The notes under the pieces were generated by a model. That model saw only the letters and a list, made by a program, of their open reading frames with translations. It had not been told where the DNA came from and made no database searches. Source: Paludisphaera rhizosphaerae (GTDB taxonomy: Bacteria > Planctomycetota > Planctomycetia > Isosphaerales > Isosphaeraceae). From it: 64,000 nucleotides of DNA. The first letter of the stretch is position 1; every line of letters begins with the position of its first letter. The position numbers and the translations under genes were made by a program. The stretch spans positions 519,853 to 583,852 of the forward strand of contig NZ_JAALCR010000001.1 in NCBI RefSeq assembly GCF_011065895.1, read 5' to 3'. This document shows positions 52,629 to 61,836 of the stretch, piece after piece.

Positions 52629-53579
52629 ATGCACCCCGCGGACGCCCCGACCCACCCGGACGCCCACGCACACCACCGGGAACACCACCCCGCCCCCGAC
52701 GCCGTCCCCGCGCCGGTGTTGCCGGGGAAGGTCGCCATCTGGCTGTTCCTGGCCACTGAGATCATGTTCTTCACGGGCCTGCTCGGCTCGTACATCGTCT
52801 GCCGAGGGGGCAGCCCCGCCACGGCCTACAGCAATCTCTTCCCCCCCGCGACCCAACTCGACCGCCTTCGCGACTCGCGCGGCGTGCTCATCGAGGGGGG
52901 AATCGAGAAGGGTCATGACGCGGCGGCTCAGGCGATCGCCGAGGCGACTGGCAAGAAGCCGGACGAGATCGAGACGATCCTCAAAGCCGAGCCGAGCGTG
53001 GTCAATGGGCTGACCGAAAAGCAGGCGAACGACCTGGCCTCCGCGTTGAAGGGACACGGACTCGAAGCCGAGACGATCACACTCAAGCCGTCGAGCTGGC
53101 CCAAGCCCTACGACTCCCTCACGAACCCCCTGAGCATCGACCTGACGACGGTCAACACGTTCATCCTGATCTGCTCGTCGGCGACGATGGTCCTGGCCGT
53201 TTCGGCGATCCAGAGCGGCAAGAAGGCCCGCTGCTCGCTCTTCTTGCTGGCCACGGTCCTGCTTGGGAGCGTCTTTCTAGGCGTCCAGGTCTACGAGTAT
53301 CACGAGTTGCTGGAGGGTCGGATCTATCCGCCGGGGATCAGCCCGACGGGGCACTTTCGACCGGGCGTCAGCCTCTTCGCCTCGTGCTTCTTCACCGTGA
53401 CCGGATTCCACGGCCTGCACGTCGCGGCGGGGATCATCACGCTGGCCCTGGTCTTCCTGGCCTCGCTCTTCGGGAAGTTCTCGGCGAAGAACTTCGCGGC
53501 CGTCGAGTACGCCGGGCTCTACTGGCACTTCGTGGACCTGGTCTGGATCCTCCTGTTCACGATCGTTTACCTCATCTGA
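52629..53579 (+). CDS. coxC: Cytochrome c oxidase subunit III with a soluble insertion
   Basis: The protein has 316 residues counted from ATG 52629. Subunit III helices are recognisable: VAIWLFLATEIMFFTGLLGSYIV (helix 1), LTTVNTFILICSSATMVLAVSAI (helix 2), and FTVTGFHGLHVAAGIITLALVFL near the end, with a HFRPGVSLFASCFF segment. Between helices 1 and 2 an extra stretch of about 80 residues (roughly 77-158) is inserted; its second half (residues 122-153) has the rhythm of the L7/L12 C-terminal domain. The His-rich N-terminus (AHAHHREHHP) may bind metal. Start chosen because the upstream frame runs through ctaB. Confidence 0.9.
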   Translation: MHPADAPTHPDAHAHHREHHPAPDAVPAPVLPGKVAIWLFLATEIMFFTGLLGSYIVCRGGSPATAYSNLFPPATQLDRLRDSRGVLIEGGIEKGHDAAAQAIAEATGKKPDEIETILKAEPSVVNGLTEKQANDLASALKGHGLEAETITLKPSSWPKPYDSLTNPLSIDLTTVNTFILICSSATMVLAVSAIQSGKKARCSLFLLATVLLGSVFLGVQVYEYHELLEGRIYPPGISPTGHFRPGVSLFASCFFTVTGFHGLHVAAGIITLALVFLASLFGKFSAKNFAAVEYAGLYWHFVDLVWILLFTIVYLI

Positions 53580-53595
53580 GCCGGGAGGCGCCGAG

Positions 53596-54030
53596 ATGTC
53601 CGAGCACGAGATCGTCACGCCCCCCGTGGCACCGCCGACCGCAGCCCAGGTGAAGGCCGCCGCCGAATCCGAGGCGCACGCACCCTACATGAAGGTCCTG
53701 TTCGGGCTGCTCGTCCTGACGATCGCCGAATACGGTTTCGCTCGATTCTTTCGCGACAACCCCGGCCCGCTGGTCTTCGGGCTCGTCCTGCTGGCCGCGA
53801 CGAAGGCCGCGCTTGTGGCCTGGTATTTCATGCACCTGAAGTTCGAGCGGTTCTGGGTGTTTCTGGTGATCGCCCCGGCCTGCCTGCTTGCCTTCATCCT
53901 GACGATTTTGCTGTTCCCGGATTTCGTCATGCGGCAAGAACCCGTCGAAGAGCCTGCAGCGACGACGGCGCCCACCGCGCCGGCCTCAGCCGCAGCGGCT
54001 TCGCGCAACCCGCTTGTCAAACTGGTTTAA
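53596..54030 (+). CDS. Cytochrome c oxidase subunit IV-like protein
   Basis: A 144-residue protein with three membrane helices (VLFGLLVLTIAEYGFARF; PLVFGLVLLAATKAALVAWYFMHL; FWVFLVIAPACLLAFILTILLF). The KAALVAWYFMHLKFE segment is the hallmark of the prokaryotic subunit IV (COX4_pro) family, small accessory subunits of unknown detailed role. The C-terminal 35 residues are a Pro/Ala/Thr tail. It follows coxC by 16 nt. Confidence 0.88.
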   Translation: MSEHEIVTPPVAPPTAAQVKAAAESEAHAPYMKVLFGLLVLTIAEYGFARFFRDNPGPLVFGLVLLAATKAALVAWYFMHLKFERFWVFLVIAPACLLAFILTILLFPDFVMRQEPVEEPAATTAPTAPASAAAASRNPLVKLV

Positions 54031-54115
54031 CGTCCCTCCTGCTCTTTTCCTTCCCTTGACGACCCCGACGCGCCCCGGGCCCTCCCCGCCGACGCCCCGG
54101 GTCAGGTGGCGCACC

Positions 54116-55264
54116 ATGGTTTCGGGTTATCGTCTCGGGTCCACGATCGTCGCGTTGACGATCGTCCTTTCCGCCGGTCTCACACTGGCCGGTCTGATCC
54201 TCGCCGGGAAGCCGCAGCAGACCAGGCCGCAGGATCTCAACCTGCCGATCGGGTCGTTCTCGCTCGTCGAGCGTTCGGGTCAGCCCGTCACCGACGCCAC
54301 CCTGGCCGACCGCCCCTGGATCGCCTCGTTCATTTTCACGCGCTGCAAGCTCTCGTGCCCCCGAATCACGAGCATCATGAAGAGCCTCCAAGAGCGTCTC
54401 TCCGATGCCGACGTCCGACTTGTGAGCGTTTCCGTCGACCCGGATCACGACACTCCCGAGGTACTCAGCAACTACGCCCAGTCGTTCGAGGCCGACCCCT
54501 CCCGCTGGTTGTTCCTGACCGGTCCCCAGGACGCGGTCATGTCGCTGATCCACGAGAAGTTCCTGCTCCCAGCGATGGTGAACCCTGCCCCGTCGCCCGA
54601 CGGCGGCGACGAGGCCGTCATCCACAGCGACCGCCTGGCGCTCGTCGACGGCAACAAACTGATCGGCCTGTTCGACACCCATGATCCGAAGGAGCTTGAG
54701 GCCCTGGAGGCCAAGGCCCGACTCCTGGCCACCCCCCGCTGGGTGCGAATCCTCCCCGCCGTCAACGCGACCCTCAACGGCCTCTGCACCATCCTGCTGC
54801 TGGCCGGCTGGCTGGCCATCGTTCGCCAGACGCCCGGGGCGGCTCTGATCCCCGTTGAAGGTGAAGCCGAAGCCGCGCCGGGGGTGATCGCCAGACTCAC
54901 CACCCTGCTCCGCAACCCGGCCGCCCGCGGCCACCTGCTGGCGATGGGGATGGCCGTCCTGACGTCAGCCGTCTTCCTGAGTTGCTATCTGGTCTATCAC
55001 TACTTCGCGGGCAGCAAGAGATTCCCGGGCGGCGGCTCTCTGAAGTGGCTCTACCTGACGATCCTCACCTCGCACACCCTGCTGGCGACGCTGTTCGTCG
55101 TCCCCCTCGTGGCCGTCACCCTCACCCGGGCCCTCCGCGGCGACTTCATGGGCCATCTCCGAGCCGCCCGAGTCGCTTTTCCTATCTGGCTTTACGTCTC
55201 GGTCACGGGCGTCGTGATCTACCTGATGCTCTACCAGATGCCGATTCCCGCCCCGTCTCAGTGA
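54116..55264 (+). CDS. SCO1/SenC copper chaperone fused to DUF420 membrane domain
   Basis: The protein has 382 residues counted from ATG 54116 (CAGGTGG box upstream). After one membrane helix (near 10-32) residues 45-210 form the SCO thioredoxin-like domain: the copper site CxxxCP is CKLSCP, the third ligand is the His of AVIHSDR, and VSVSVDPDHDTPEVL is typical. From residue 215 four membrane helices follow with the DUF420 pattern (ATLNGLCTILLLAGW; CYLVYHYFAGSKRFPGGG; LTSHTLLATLFVVPLVA; AFPIWLYVSVTGVVIYLMLY). SCO loads the CuA site; DUF420 resembles the CtaM assembly factor. The fusion suggests one protein for two assembly steps. Confidence 0.9.
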   Translation: MVSGYRLGSTIVALTIVLSAGLTLAGLILAGKPQQTRPQDLNLPIGSFSLVERSGQPVTDATLADRPWIASFIFTRCKLSCPRITSIMKSLQERLSDADVRLVSVSVDPDHDTPEVLSNYAQSFEADPSRWLFLTGPQDAVMSLIHEKFLLPAMVNPAPSPDGGDEAVIHSDRLALVDGNKLIGLFDTHDPKELEALEAKARLLATPRWVRILPAVNATLNGLCTILLLAGWLAIVRQTPGAALIPVEGEAEAAPGVIARLTTLLRNPAARGHLLAMGMAVLTSAVFLSCYLVYHYFAGSKRFPGGGSLKWLYLTILTSHTLLATLFVVPLVAVTLTRALRGDFMGHLRAARVAFPIWLYVSVTGVVIYLMLYQMPIPAPSQ

Positions 55265-55567
55265 ATCGCCAAAGCCCACGCACACACGAGATGCTGGTTG
55301 ACGCCGCGATTGCACAACTGGGATAATCAGAGCCTTGTCAGAGGGTCTGAAGATCACAGTCCGATCGGTTGTGCGTACAAGGTGACGGACGTCACGCCGT
55401 TCGCACGACGTTTTTCGGAGACGGACAGGACGAGAACGATCTTTTTGTCGCCGGTTTCGTAAGGGAGTCCTAAGAGACCGCGCCGGCCTGCGTCAAAAGG
55501 AGCAGCCGGACGTATCGTCGAACACTTTGCGTCGCCCCCCTGCTGCATCATCCGTGTGGATCTCTCC
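55265..55567. other. Leader region of the giant surface protein gene
   Basis: About 300 bp after the oxidase operon. It contains a good promoter (55298-55327) and a structured stretch at 55368-55409 where GTTGTGCG pairs with CGCACGAC around an inner GGTGAC/GTCAC stem. No gene is supportable on either strand. Confidence 0.5.
55298..55327 (+). promoter_or_regulatory. Promoter of the giant surface protein gene
   Basis: TTGACG (55298-55303) and GATAAT (55322-55327) are separated by 18 bp; each matches the consensus at 5 of 6 positions. The leader would be about 235 nt and contains the hairpin at 55368-55409. Confidence 0.5.
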
Positions 55568-58500
55568 ATGCCATTCTGGAAGGGCGGTCGAAGATCGGGA
55601 CGCGCCGCCCGGCGGTCGGGACGACCGCGGCTGGAGGCCTGCGAACGGCGGGTCTTGCTTTCCACGTTCACCGTGTCGAGCACGGCTGACGACGGGCCGG
55701 GGTCGTTGCGGCAGGCGATCATCCAGGCGAACGCGGACGTTGGACAGGCCCCGAGCCTGATCCAGTTCGCCATCCCGGCGAGCGGCTTTCAGACGATCAA
55801 GCTCCTCTCGCCGCTTGAGGCGATCACACGCCCCGTGCAGCTGGACGCCCGGTCGCAACCGGGGTACATCAGCTCGCCGCTGATCCAGGTTGATGGATCA
55901 AGCTCGAAATCGTCGTCGTCCCTCTGGAACGGGATTGTGCTCTCGGGGGGGAACAGCATCGTCGCCGGCCTGGCGGTGACGGGATTCACCGGCAGTGGGA
56001 TCCTGATAACCGGGCCAGGCGGGGACTACGTCGAGTCCAACTACATTGGCCTGACGCCTGGAGCGACCATAGCCTCGCCCAACGGCGTGGGCATCCAGAT
56101 TCTCGGCTCGGCGAACAACACGATCGGGGGCCAGGGGAGCCTGGGGAACGTCGTCTCCGGCAATTCGGGGGTCGGCGTCCTGGCGTCCGTGATCCAGGCC
56201 GGCGATTCGACGGGGAACCTGATCACCGGCAATCGGATCGGAACCGACGGCGCGGGGATCGTCAAAGTCCCCAACGGGCAGGACGGTGTGCGGTTCTCGG
56301 GGATCGGTTCGGGTCAGATTTCCGACAACCTCGTCTCGGGCAATGCGGGGAGCGGCATCGCCCTGCTCAACAACTCGACGGCGAACCTGCTCATCGGCAA
56401 CGTCGTGGGCCTGACGGCCGATGGGCGTTCGATCCTCGGGAATTCGAGCCACGGCGTGCTTGTGGACGCCTCGCCGTCCAACATCATCGGCGGCTCTGAC
56501 CAGGATCAGGCGAACCAGATCTCCGGCAACGGCGGCTGCGGCATCCTGGCTCGGGCGGGTTCCTCGGGGCTGATCGTTCAGGGGAACCAGATCGGCACCG
56601 ACGCTTCGTCGACGCTGGCGCTGGGAAACCTGAGCGCCGGAGTCGCCGTGGCGACCAGCGACGTCCAGATTGGTGGGACGGCCAGCGGCGGCAACACGAT
56701 CGCATACAACGGCAGCGGGGTGACGGGCGCGGGGGTCCAGCTCATCGGGTCGGTGCGCAAGGTGACGATCCTCTCGAATCGGATCTACGGCAACGCCGGG
56801 CTGGGGATCGATTTCGGGAACGGCCCCACGCCCAACCATCCCCCCGGCCTGTCTGCCGGCCCCAACGACTGGATCAACTACCCGACCTTGACCACGGCCT
56901 TCACCGACGGCGTCCTGACAACCGCGAAAGGGACGCTGCTGGGTCTGCCGATGAGCGGATACACGATCCAGTTCTTCTGGACGTCGAAGCCCGACCGCAC
57001 GGGTTTTGGCCAGGGAGAGCGGCTGCTGGGCGAAGCCTCGGCGTCGACCAACCAGAGCGGACTGGCGACGTTCGCGATACCGATCAACCAGGCGCCCGAC
57101 GGCGGCTTCATCACGGCCACAGCGACCGATCAGGCTGGAAATACATCGGAATTCGCGCAGACGGTCCTCCTCAGTCCGACGACCGACCTCCACGTCGACC
57201 TGGCGGCCACCCCCGCGCTCGCGCCTCAGGGGACGGCCGTGACCTACATCGCGACGGTCACCAATCGCGGCTACTTCACGGCCGATTCCGTCTCGCTGGC
57301 GATGCAGCTCCCCGGAAAGGCGACCGTCGTCTCAACCTCGGCGACGCAGGGCATCGTCGTGATGGGCTCAGGCGGGCAAGCTTTGGTCTCGATCGCCGCG
57401 CTCCAGCCAGGGGCCTCGATCGTCCTGACCGTGATCGTCCAGCCTCTGGCCTCCTTCTCGGGCTCGTTGACCGCCTCCGCGACGGCGACGATGGCCGAAA
57501 CCGACTCGCACCCCGGCGACGAGTCCGCCACCGCCACGGCGAACCTCACGGCAGTCGTCGACGTTTCGCTCTCCCTGACCAGCGGGCCCGCCAGCGCTTA
57601 CAACGGCGATCTGCTGACCTACGTATTCACCGCCTCGAACGCCGGTCCGGGAACCGCCACGAACATCGTGATGACGCTCCCGTTCGGATCAGGCGTCTCG
57701 TACGTCAGCGCGAAGGCAAGCCAGGGGAGCGGCTCGCTCAACGGCGGACGGCTCGTGGTGAATCTGGGCTCTCTCGGCCCGGGGGCGTCGGCGACCGTGA
57801 CCGTCCAACTCCTCGCCGCCGCGGTCGGGCTTTACTCCACGACGGCGACGATCGCGACGGACGACTATGATACCGACGCCTCCGACGACTCGGCGGCCGT
57901 TCGAACGACGCTCCTCGGCCGTTCCGACCTGAGCCTGGCGATGCAGGCGCCGACCGTCGCGCCGCTCGGACAGGACCTCTATTACTCGATCGTTATCACG
58001 AACAACGGTCCGGATACGGCGACGAACGTCGTCGTCCTCGATCAGATCCCGGCACTCTCCGCGTTGGTCTCCGCCGCGTTCGACGGCGGGGCGACGACGT
58101 TCGCGAATGGGATCGTGACGGCGACCCTGGCCACCCTCGGTTCCGGCGCGTCCGCGGTGCTGCGGATCATCGTCAAACCCACCGGCGCCGTGGAGGCGGT
58201 CCTGACAAACGCGGCCCGGGTTTCGGGCGACGAACAGGACGCGAATCCGGCCGACAACGTCGCCTGGCGTCAAACGACGCTCCGCGCGGCGTCGAACCTC
58301 GGTGTCACAATCGTCCCGACGACGCCGACGGTTCTCCAGGGGACCCCGGCGACCTTCCGCGTCCACGTGACGAACCTGGGCCCCGCGGATGAGCCCTCAG
58401 CCGTTGTGACGATTCCCCTGCCCGACTCGACGCTCGTCAATTCGGCCCTCGCATCCCAGGGGGGCCGGGCGACCGTCACGAACCGCGTGCTGACTATCCC

Positions 58501-60448
58501 GCTGGGCGCGATCGTTGCCGGGGGCTCGGCCGACGCAATCGTCGTGATGACGCCCTCCGCCGACTTCGGAGGCCAGCTCGTCGTGACGGCGGGCGTCGCC
58601 GGCGGGAATCTCGATCTCGACCCGTCCGACGACCAGGCGACAGCCACTTTCACCGTCCAGGCCGCGGCCGACCTTGCCGTCTACGTTACCCCTCCGGCCG
58701 CAGCTTACGAGCGAGCGCCCTTCCAGTACACGCTGACCGTGGCCAACCGCACTCCCTCGGCGACGACCGGCGTGACCTTGACGGCCCCGCTGCCACCGGG
58801 CGTCGAGTTCGTCTCGGCCGTCGCCAGCCAGGGGGCGAAGCCGACGCTCGACGCCTCGGGTCGACTCACGGCGCTCCTGGGGAGCCTCGCTGGATCGTCG
58901 CGAGCCACGGTCGTCGTCACCGTTCGTCCCTCAGCTCCGGCTGGAACGGTCCTGGTTCTCTCGGGGACGCCCGCCAGCGCCCTCCCCGACCCCACGCCCG
59001 CCAACGACGTCGGCCGCTACGCCGTGACCGTGGCGCCGGCCGTCGACCTCATGATGACCCTCCGCCCGTTGCAGACTTCCGTGCAGGTCGGCGGCCAGGT
59101 CACCTGGGTCGCGCAGGTCTGGAACGCGAGCCTGACGACGGCGACCGGCGTCTCCCTCCAGATCCCCTACGCTGCCGGCGGCGCCTTCGTCGGCTCGGCG
59201 ACGACCCAGGGGACGGTGTCGGCCTCGGGAGGCGTGATAACGGCCTCGGTCGGCACGCTGGCGCCGCGAGGCTACGCGACGATCGCCTTCGTCCTCCAGA
59301 CCCAGTCCGTCGGCCCGGCCACGCTCACCGCCCTGATCGCCGCCGACCAGCACGTGAATTCGTCGGTCTCCATCAGCTCGGCCGACGCCTTGCAGGTTCT
59401 CGAGAGGCCCGGCGCTTTCCAGTTCGCCGCCTCGTCGTTCTTGGTCCCCGAGAACGCGGGCGTCGCCAACTTGACCGTCCAGCGCGTCGGTGGAGCGAGG
59501 GGAGCCGTATCGGTTTCCTACTGGACGACGACCGGCACCGCAGCGCCGGGGGTCAATTATCAGCCCGTCTCGGGCGTCCTCACGTTCCAGCCGGGTCAGA
59601 CATCGGCCGTGATCGCCGTGCCGGTCCTTTCGTACGCCCACAATCGAGGCGATCTCACTGTCGGAGTGGCTCTCGGTGGTCCCACCGGGGGAGCGACCCT
59701 CGGCGCCACGTCGAACGCCTCGCTGACGATCCGAGATCTCGACCCCGACTTCACTCCCCCCACCGTCTCCAGCATCCGGCTTGAAGGAGACGCCGGGTCG
59801 ATCGCCGATCTCGCGATCACCTTCAGCGAGCCTCTCAACGCCGCCACCGCGCGCAACGGCCTGGCGTATACGCTGTACGATCTGGGTTCCAACGGCGTCT
59901 TCGGCGACGGCGACGACACCCCGATCGCCTACCTCGCCCCCGGCTACGACCCCGCCACGAACACGGTCTACCTGAATCCTACGTCCCCATTGCCTGCGGG
60001 CCGGCAATACGCGGTCGTCGTCAAGGGAACGGGGGCGGCCCCCCTCCTCGATCTTGCGGGCAACCCGCTCGGCGGCGGCGTCGACTCGGTAGCCCTCTTC
60101 GCTCGGGGGACGTCGTTGAAGTACACTGACTCGAACGGCGACGCGGTTTCGCTGACGCTGAAGAAGGGCGGATTCATGGACCTCCTGCGCAAGCCGTCGG
60201 GCGATGCAAGCCTGCTGCTGGTTCAGGGGACCGTCCGGGGAGTCTCAACTCTCTCCGGAACCGTGACCAAGCCCCGAGGCCGCGGCGACGGCGTGACGAC
60301 CATCGACTCCATTCAGGGCCTGGGCTCGTTCGGAGACGTCGTCGTCAGCCTGAAAAGCCCGCCCTTCATCACCAGCGGCCTGCCGATCGCCGCCTCGAAG
60401 GTCGCGCGGGCGTCCCTGGTCAACTCCAGATACCGGAGCCTCTCATGA
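55568..60448 (+). CDS. Giant extracellular protein: beta-helix, six DUF11 repeats, Calx-beta, Ig-like
   Basis: The protein has 1626 residues counted from ATG 55568. The N-terminus is Arg-rich and contains RLEACERRVLLS, the planctomycete LExxERxLLS-type segment, at residues 22-33. Residues 34-415 are a right-handed parallel beta-helix (repeats such as GNVVSGNSGVGV, GNLITGNRIGTD, NLLIGNVVGLTAD), typical of NosD/adhesin surfaces. Residues 540-1275 hold six DUF11-type repeats of about 115-120 residues, each with an NxGP-like core and a SxASQG end. A Calx-beta domain (ASSFLVPENAGVANLTVQRV) and a SbsA-like Ig domain follow (about 1395-1510). There is no LPXTG or PEP-CTERM tail. It has its own promoter and overlaps the next gene by 4 nt. 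Function: surface structure or adhesion, inferred. Confidence 0.9.
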   Translation: MPFWKGGRRSGRAARRSGRPRLEACERRVLLSTFTVSSTADDGPGSLRQAIIQANADVGQAPSLIQFAIPASGFQTIKLLSPLEAITRPVQLDARSQPGYISSPLIQVDGSSSKSSSSLWNGIVLSGGNSIVAGLAVTGFTGSGILITGPGGDYVESNYIGLTPGATIASPNGVGIQILGSANNTIGGQGSLGNVVSGNSGVGVLASVIQAGDSTGNLITGNRIGTDGAGIVKVPNGQDGVRFSGIGSGQISDNLVSGNAGSGIALLNNSTANLLIGNVVGLTADGRSILGNSSHGVLVDASPSNIIGGSDQDQANQISGNGGCGILARAGSSGLIVQGNQIGTDASSTLALGNLSAGVAVATSDVQIGGTASGGNTIAYNGSGVTGAGVQLIGSVRKVTILSNRIYGNAGLGIDFGNGPTPNHPPGLSAGPNDWINYPTLTTAFTDGVLTTAKGTLLGLPMSGYTIQFFWTSKPDRTGFGQGERLLGEASASTNQSGLATFAIPINQAPDGGFITATATDQAGNTSEFAQTVLLSPTTDLHVDLAATPALAPQGTAVTYIATVTNRGYFTADSVSLAMQLPGKATVVSTSATQGIVVMGSGGQALVSIAALQPGASIVLTVIVQPLASFSGSLTASATATMAETDSHPGDESATATANLTAVVDVSLSLTSGPASAYNGDLLTYVFTASNAGPGTATNIVMTLPFGSGVSYVSAKASQGSGSLNGGRLVVNLGSLGPGASATVTVQLLAAAVGLYSTTATIATDDYDTDASDDSAAVRTTLLGRSDLSLAMQAPTVAPLGQDLYYSIVITNNGPDTATNVVVLDQIPALSALVSAAFDGGATTFANGIVTATLATLGSGASAVLRIIVKPTGAVEAVLTNAARVSGDEQDANPADNVAWRQTTLRAASNLGVTIVPTTPTVLQGTPATFRVHVTNLGPADEPSAVVTIPLPDSTLVNSALASQGGRATVTNRVLTIPLGAIVAGGSADAIVVMTPSADFGGQLVVTAGVAGGNLDLDPSDDQATATFTVQAAADLAVYVTPPAAAYERAPFQYTLTVANRTPSATTGVTLTAPLPPGVEFVSAVASQGAKPTLDASGRLTALLGSLAGSSRATVVVTVRPSAPAGTVLVLSGTPASALPDPTPANDVGRYAVTVAPAVDLMMTLRPLQTSVQVGGQVTWVAQVWNASLTTATGVSLQIPYAAGGAFVGSATTQGTVSASGGVITASVGTLAPRGYATIAFVLQTQSVGPATLTALIAADQHVNSSVSISSADALQVLERPGAFQFAASSFLVPENAGVANLTVQRVGGARGAVSVSYWTTTGTAAPGVNYQPVSGVLTFQPGQTSAVIAVPVLSYAHNRGDLTVGVALGGPTGGATLGATSNASLTIRDLDPDFTPPTVSSIRLEGDAGSIADLAITFSEPLNAATARNGLAYTLYDLGSNGVFGDGDDTPIAYLAPGYDPATNTVYLNPTSPLPAGRQYAVVVKGTGAAPLLDLAGNPLGGGVDSVALFARGTSLKYTDSNGDAVSLTLKKGGFMDLLRKPSGDASLLLVQGTVRGVSTLSGTVTKPRGRGDGVTTIDSIQGLGSFGDVVVSLKSPPFITSGLPIAASKVARASLVNSRYRSLS

Positions 60449-60684
60449 CGCCGAGAATCGCCGCCTGGACGCTCGCCGCCATGATCCTCCTCGCCGCTCG
60501 ACCGGCCGCCGCCTGCCCCACGTGCAAGGAAGCCCTCTCCGCCCAGCCGACCGACGCCTCGCGACTGGCCGACGGCTTCAACAAGAGCATCCTGTTGATG
60601 CTGGCCGTCCCAATCGGCCTCGCCAGTATCGGCGGCTTCGCCGTCCACCGCGCCGTGAAGCGCGGCCTCTTGCCAGAGTTCTGA
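60445..60684 (+). CDS. Small membrane protein with CPTC motif
   Basis: A 79-residue protein: signal-like N-terminus (IAAWTLAAMILLAARPAAA), then CPTCKEALS, and a C-terminal membrane helix (NKSILLMLAVPIGLASIGGFAV). Small proteins with this CPxCKE-then-helix layout occur near SCO and oxidase genes in planctomycetes as far as I recall, which would suggest a role in copper or oxidase assembly. Its ATG overlaps the stop of the giant gene (ATGA). Function is not established. Confidence 0.65.
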   Translation: MTPRIAAWTLAAMILLAARPAAACPTCKEALSAQPTDASRLADGFNKSILLMLAVPIGLASIGGFAVHRAVKRGLLPEF

Positions 60685-60703
60685 GCTACGCCCCGGAAGC
60701 CGC

Positions 60704-61639
60704 TCAGGAGGACCGCAGCCGCCCCGCCGGAGTGTTCGCGGCCAGATCGTCGATCATGTCGACGACCGCCTGTTCCACGGCCCGCCGCCAGTCGTCGAAC
60801 CGGTCGCGATACGCCGCCTTGTTGTAGGCGAAGGTGATCCCACGCGAATTGTTCACCAGCGCGCCTTGTCCATTCGGGTCGAAGCCCGCGGCGATGTCCT
60901 CGGCCGTCCCTCCCTGCGTTCCATATCCCGGAACGAGGAACATCACCCCCGGCAGCTCCGCACGCAGCTCGGCGAGTTCCGCGGGATACGTCGCGCCGAC
61001 GACGGCGCCCACGAGGTTGTACCCCTCGGTTCCTTGCTTCCCCTTGCCCCACTCCTTTAGCCGGTTGGCGACGTGGCGATAGACGGGCAAGCCATCGCAG
61101 ACGAGGTCCTGGAACTCTCGCGCTGAAGCATTGCTGGTGCGAACCAGAACGATCACCCCCTTCCGCTCGCGAGAGGCGATCTTCACGAACGGGGCGACTC
61201 CGTCGCTGCCCAGGTAGGGGTTGATCGTCATCGCGTCCGCCTGCCATGAAGGCTCGAACGAACCGCCGACAGGCTCCTTGCCGAGGTACGCGCGGGCGTA
61301 GGCCTCAGCCGTCGAACCGATATCGTTCCGCTTGCCGTCAAAGATCACCAGCAGTTCCCGGCTTCGAGCGTACTCGATCGTCGCATGCAGCGCCGCGAGC
61401 CCCTCCGGGCCGTACGCCTCATAGAAAGCCGACTGGAACTTCACCAGCGGCGCGAGCGGGGCGACCACATCGACGATCTCGCGTCCGAAAGCCTCCAGCG
61501 CCTGGGCTACCCCCATCCGAGTCTCAGGGAATTGTTCCAAGAATCCGGGCGGCAATTCCTCCGGCCGAGGGTCGATCCCTACCACCACGGGATTCCCCTT
61601 ACGACGCACTGCCTGCACCACGCGATCCGCGAATTCCAC
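60704..61639 (-). CDS. pyrF: Orotidine 5'-phosphate decarboxylase, type 2
   Basis: The protein has 311 residues counted from GTG 61639, preceded by a GAGAGGGG box; the frame extends further upstream but without family sequence. It makes UMP from OMP. Recognisable pieces are VVVGIDPRPEELP, the catalytic LLVIFDGKRNDIGSTAEAYA (Lys-Asp of the DxKxxD motif) and LVPGYGTQGG near the end. Length fits the longer group 2 enzymes. Confidence 0.95.
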   Translation of the reverse strand: MEFADRVVQAVRRKGNPVVVGIDPRPEELPPGFLEQFPETRMGVAQALEAFGREIVDVVAPLAPLVKFQSAFYEAYGPEGLAALHATIEYARSRELLVIFDGKRNDIGSTAEAYARAYLGKEPVGGSFEPSWQADAMTINPYLGSDGVAPFVKIASRERKGVIVLVRTSNASAREFQDLVCDGLPVYRHVANRLKEWGKGKQGTEGYNLVGAVVGATYPAELAELRAELPGVMFLVPGYGTQGGTAEDIAAGFDPNGQGALVNNSRGITFAYNKAAYRDRFDDWRRAVEQAVVDMIDDLAANTPAGRLRSS

Positions 61640-61658
61640 GCGCCACCCCTCTCCACGA

Positions 61659-61686
61659 TTGACAGATTCTTCTGACACCCTACAAT
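61659..61686 (+). promoter_or_regulatory. Promoter of tRNA-Pro
   Basis: TTGACA (61659-61664), 16-bp spacer, TACAAT (61681-61686, 5 of 6). Transcription from about 61693 leaves a 54-nt leader before the tRNA. Confidence 0.65.
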
Positions 61687-61746
61687 AAAACCCGTCGACG
61701 CGAAATACGCCGCGGGCAACCAAGGCTGCCTTTTGTATGCGACAAT

Positions 61747-61821
61747 CGGGCCGTAGCGCAGCTTGGCTAGCGCGCTAGCTTGGGGTGCTAGAGGTCAGGG
61801 GTTCAAATCCCCTCGGCCCGA
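61747..61821 (+). tRNA. tRNA-Pro (anticodon GGG)
   Basis: Acceptor arms CGGGCCG (61747-61753) and CGGCCCG (61814-61820) pair completely. The anticodon stem CTAGC/GCTAG encloses loop TTGGGGT, so the anticodon is GGG, reading CCC. The T-arm shows GTTCAAATC. The discriminator base A is at 61821; CCA is not encoded. A one-gene transcript with its own promoter and terminator. Confidence 0.95.
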
Positions 61822-61836
61822 TTTTCTCGAAAAGAT

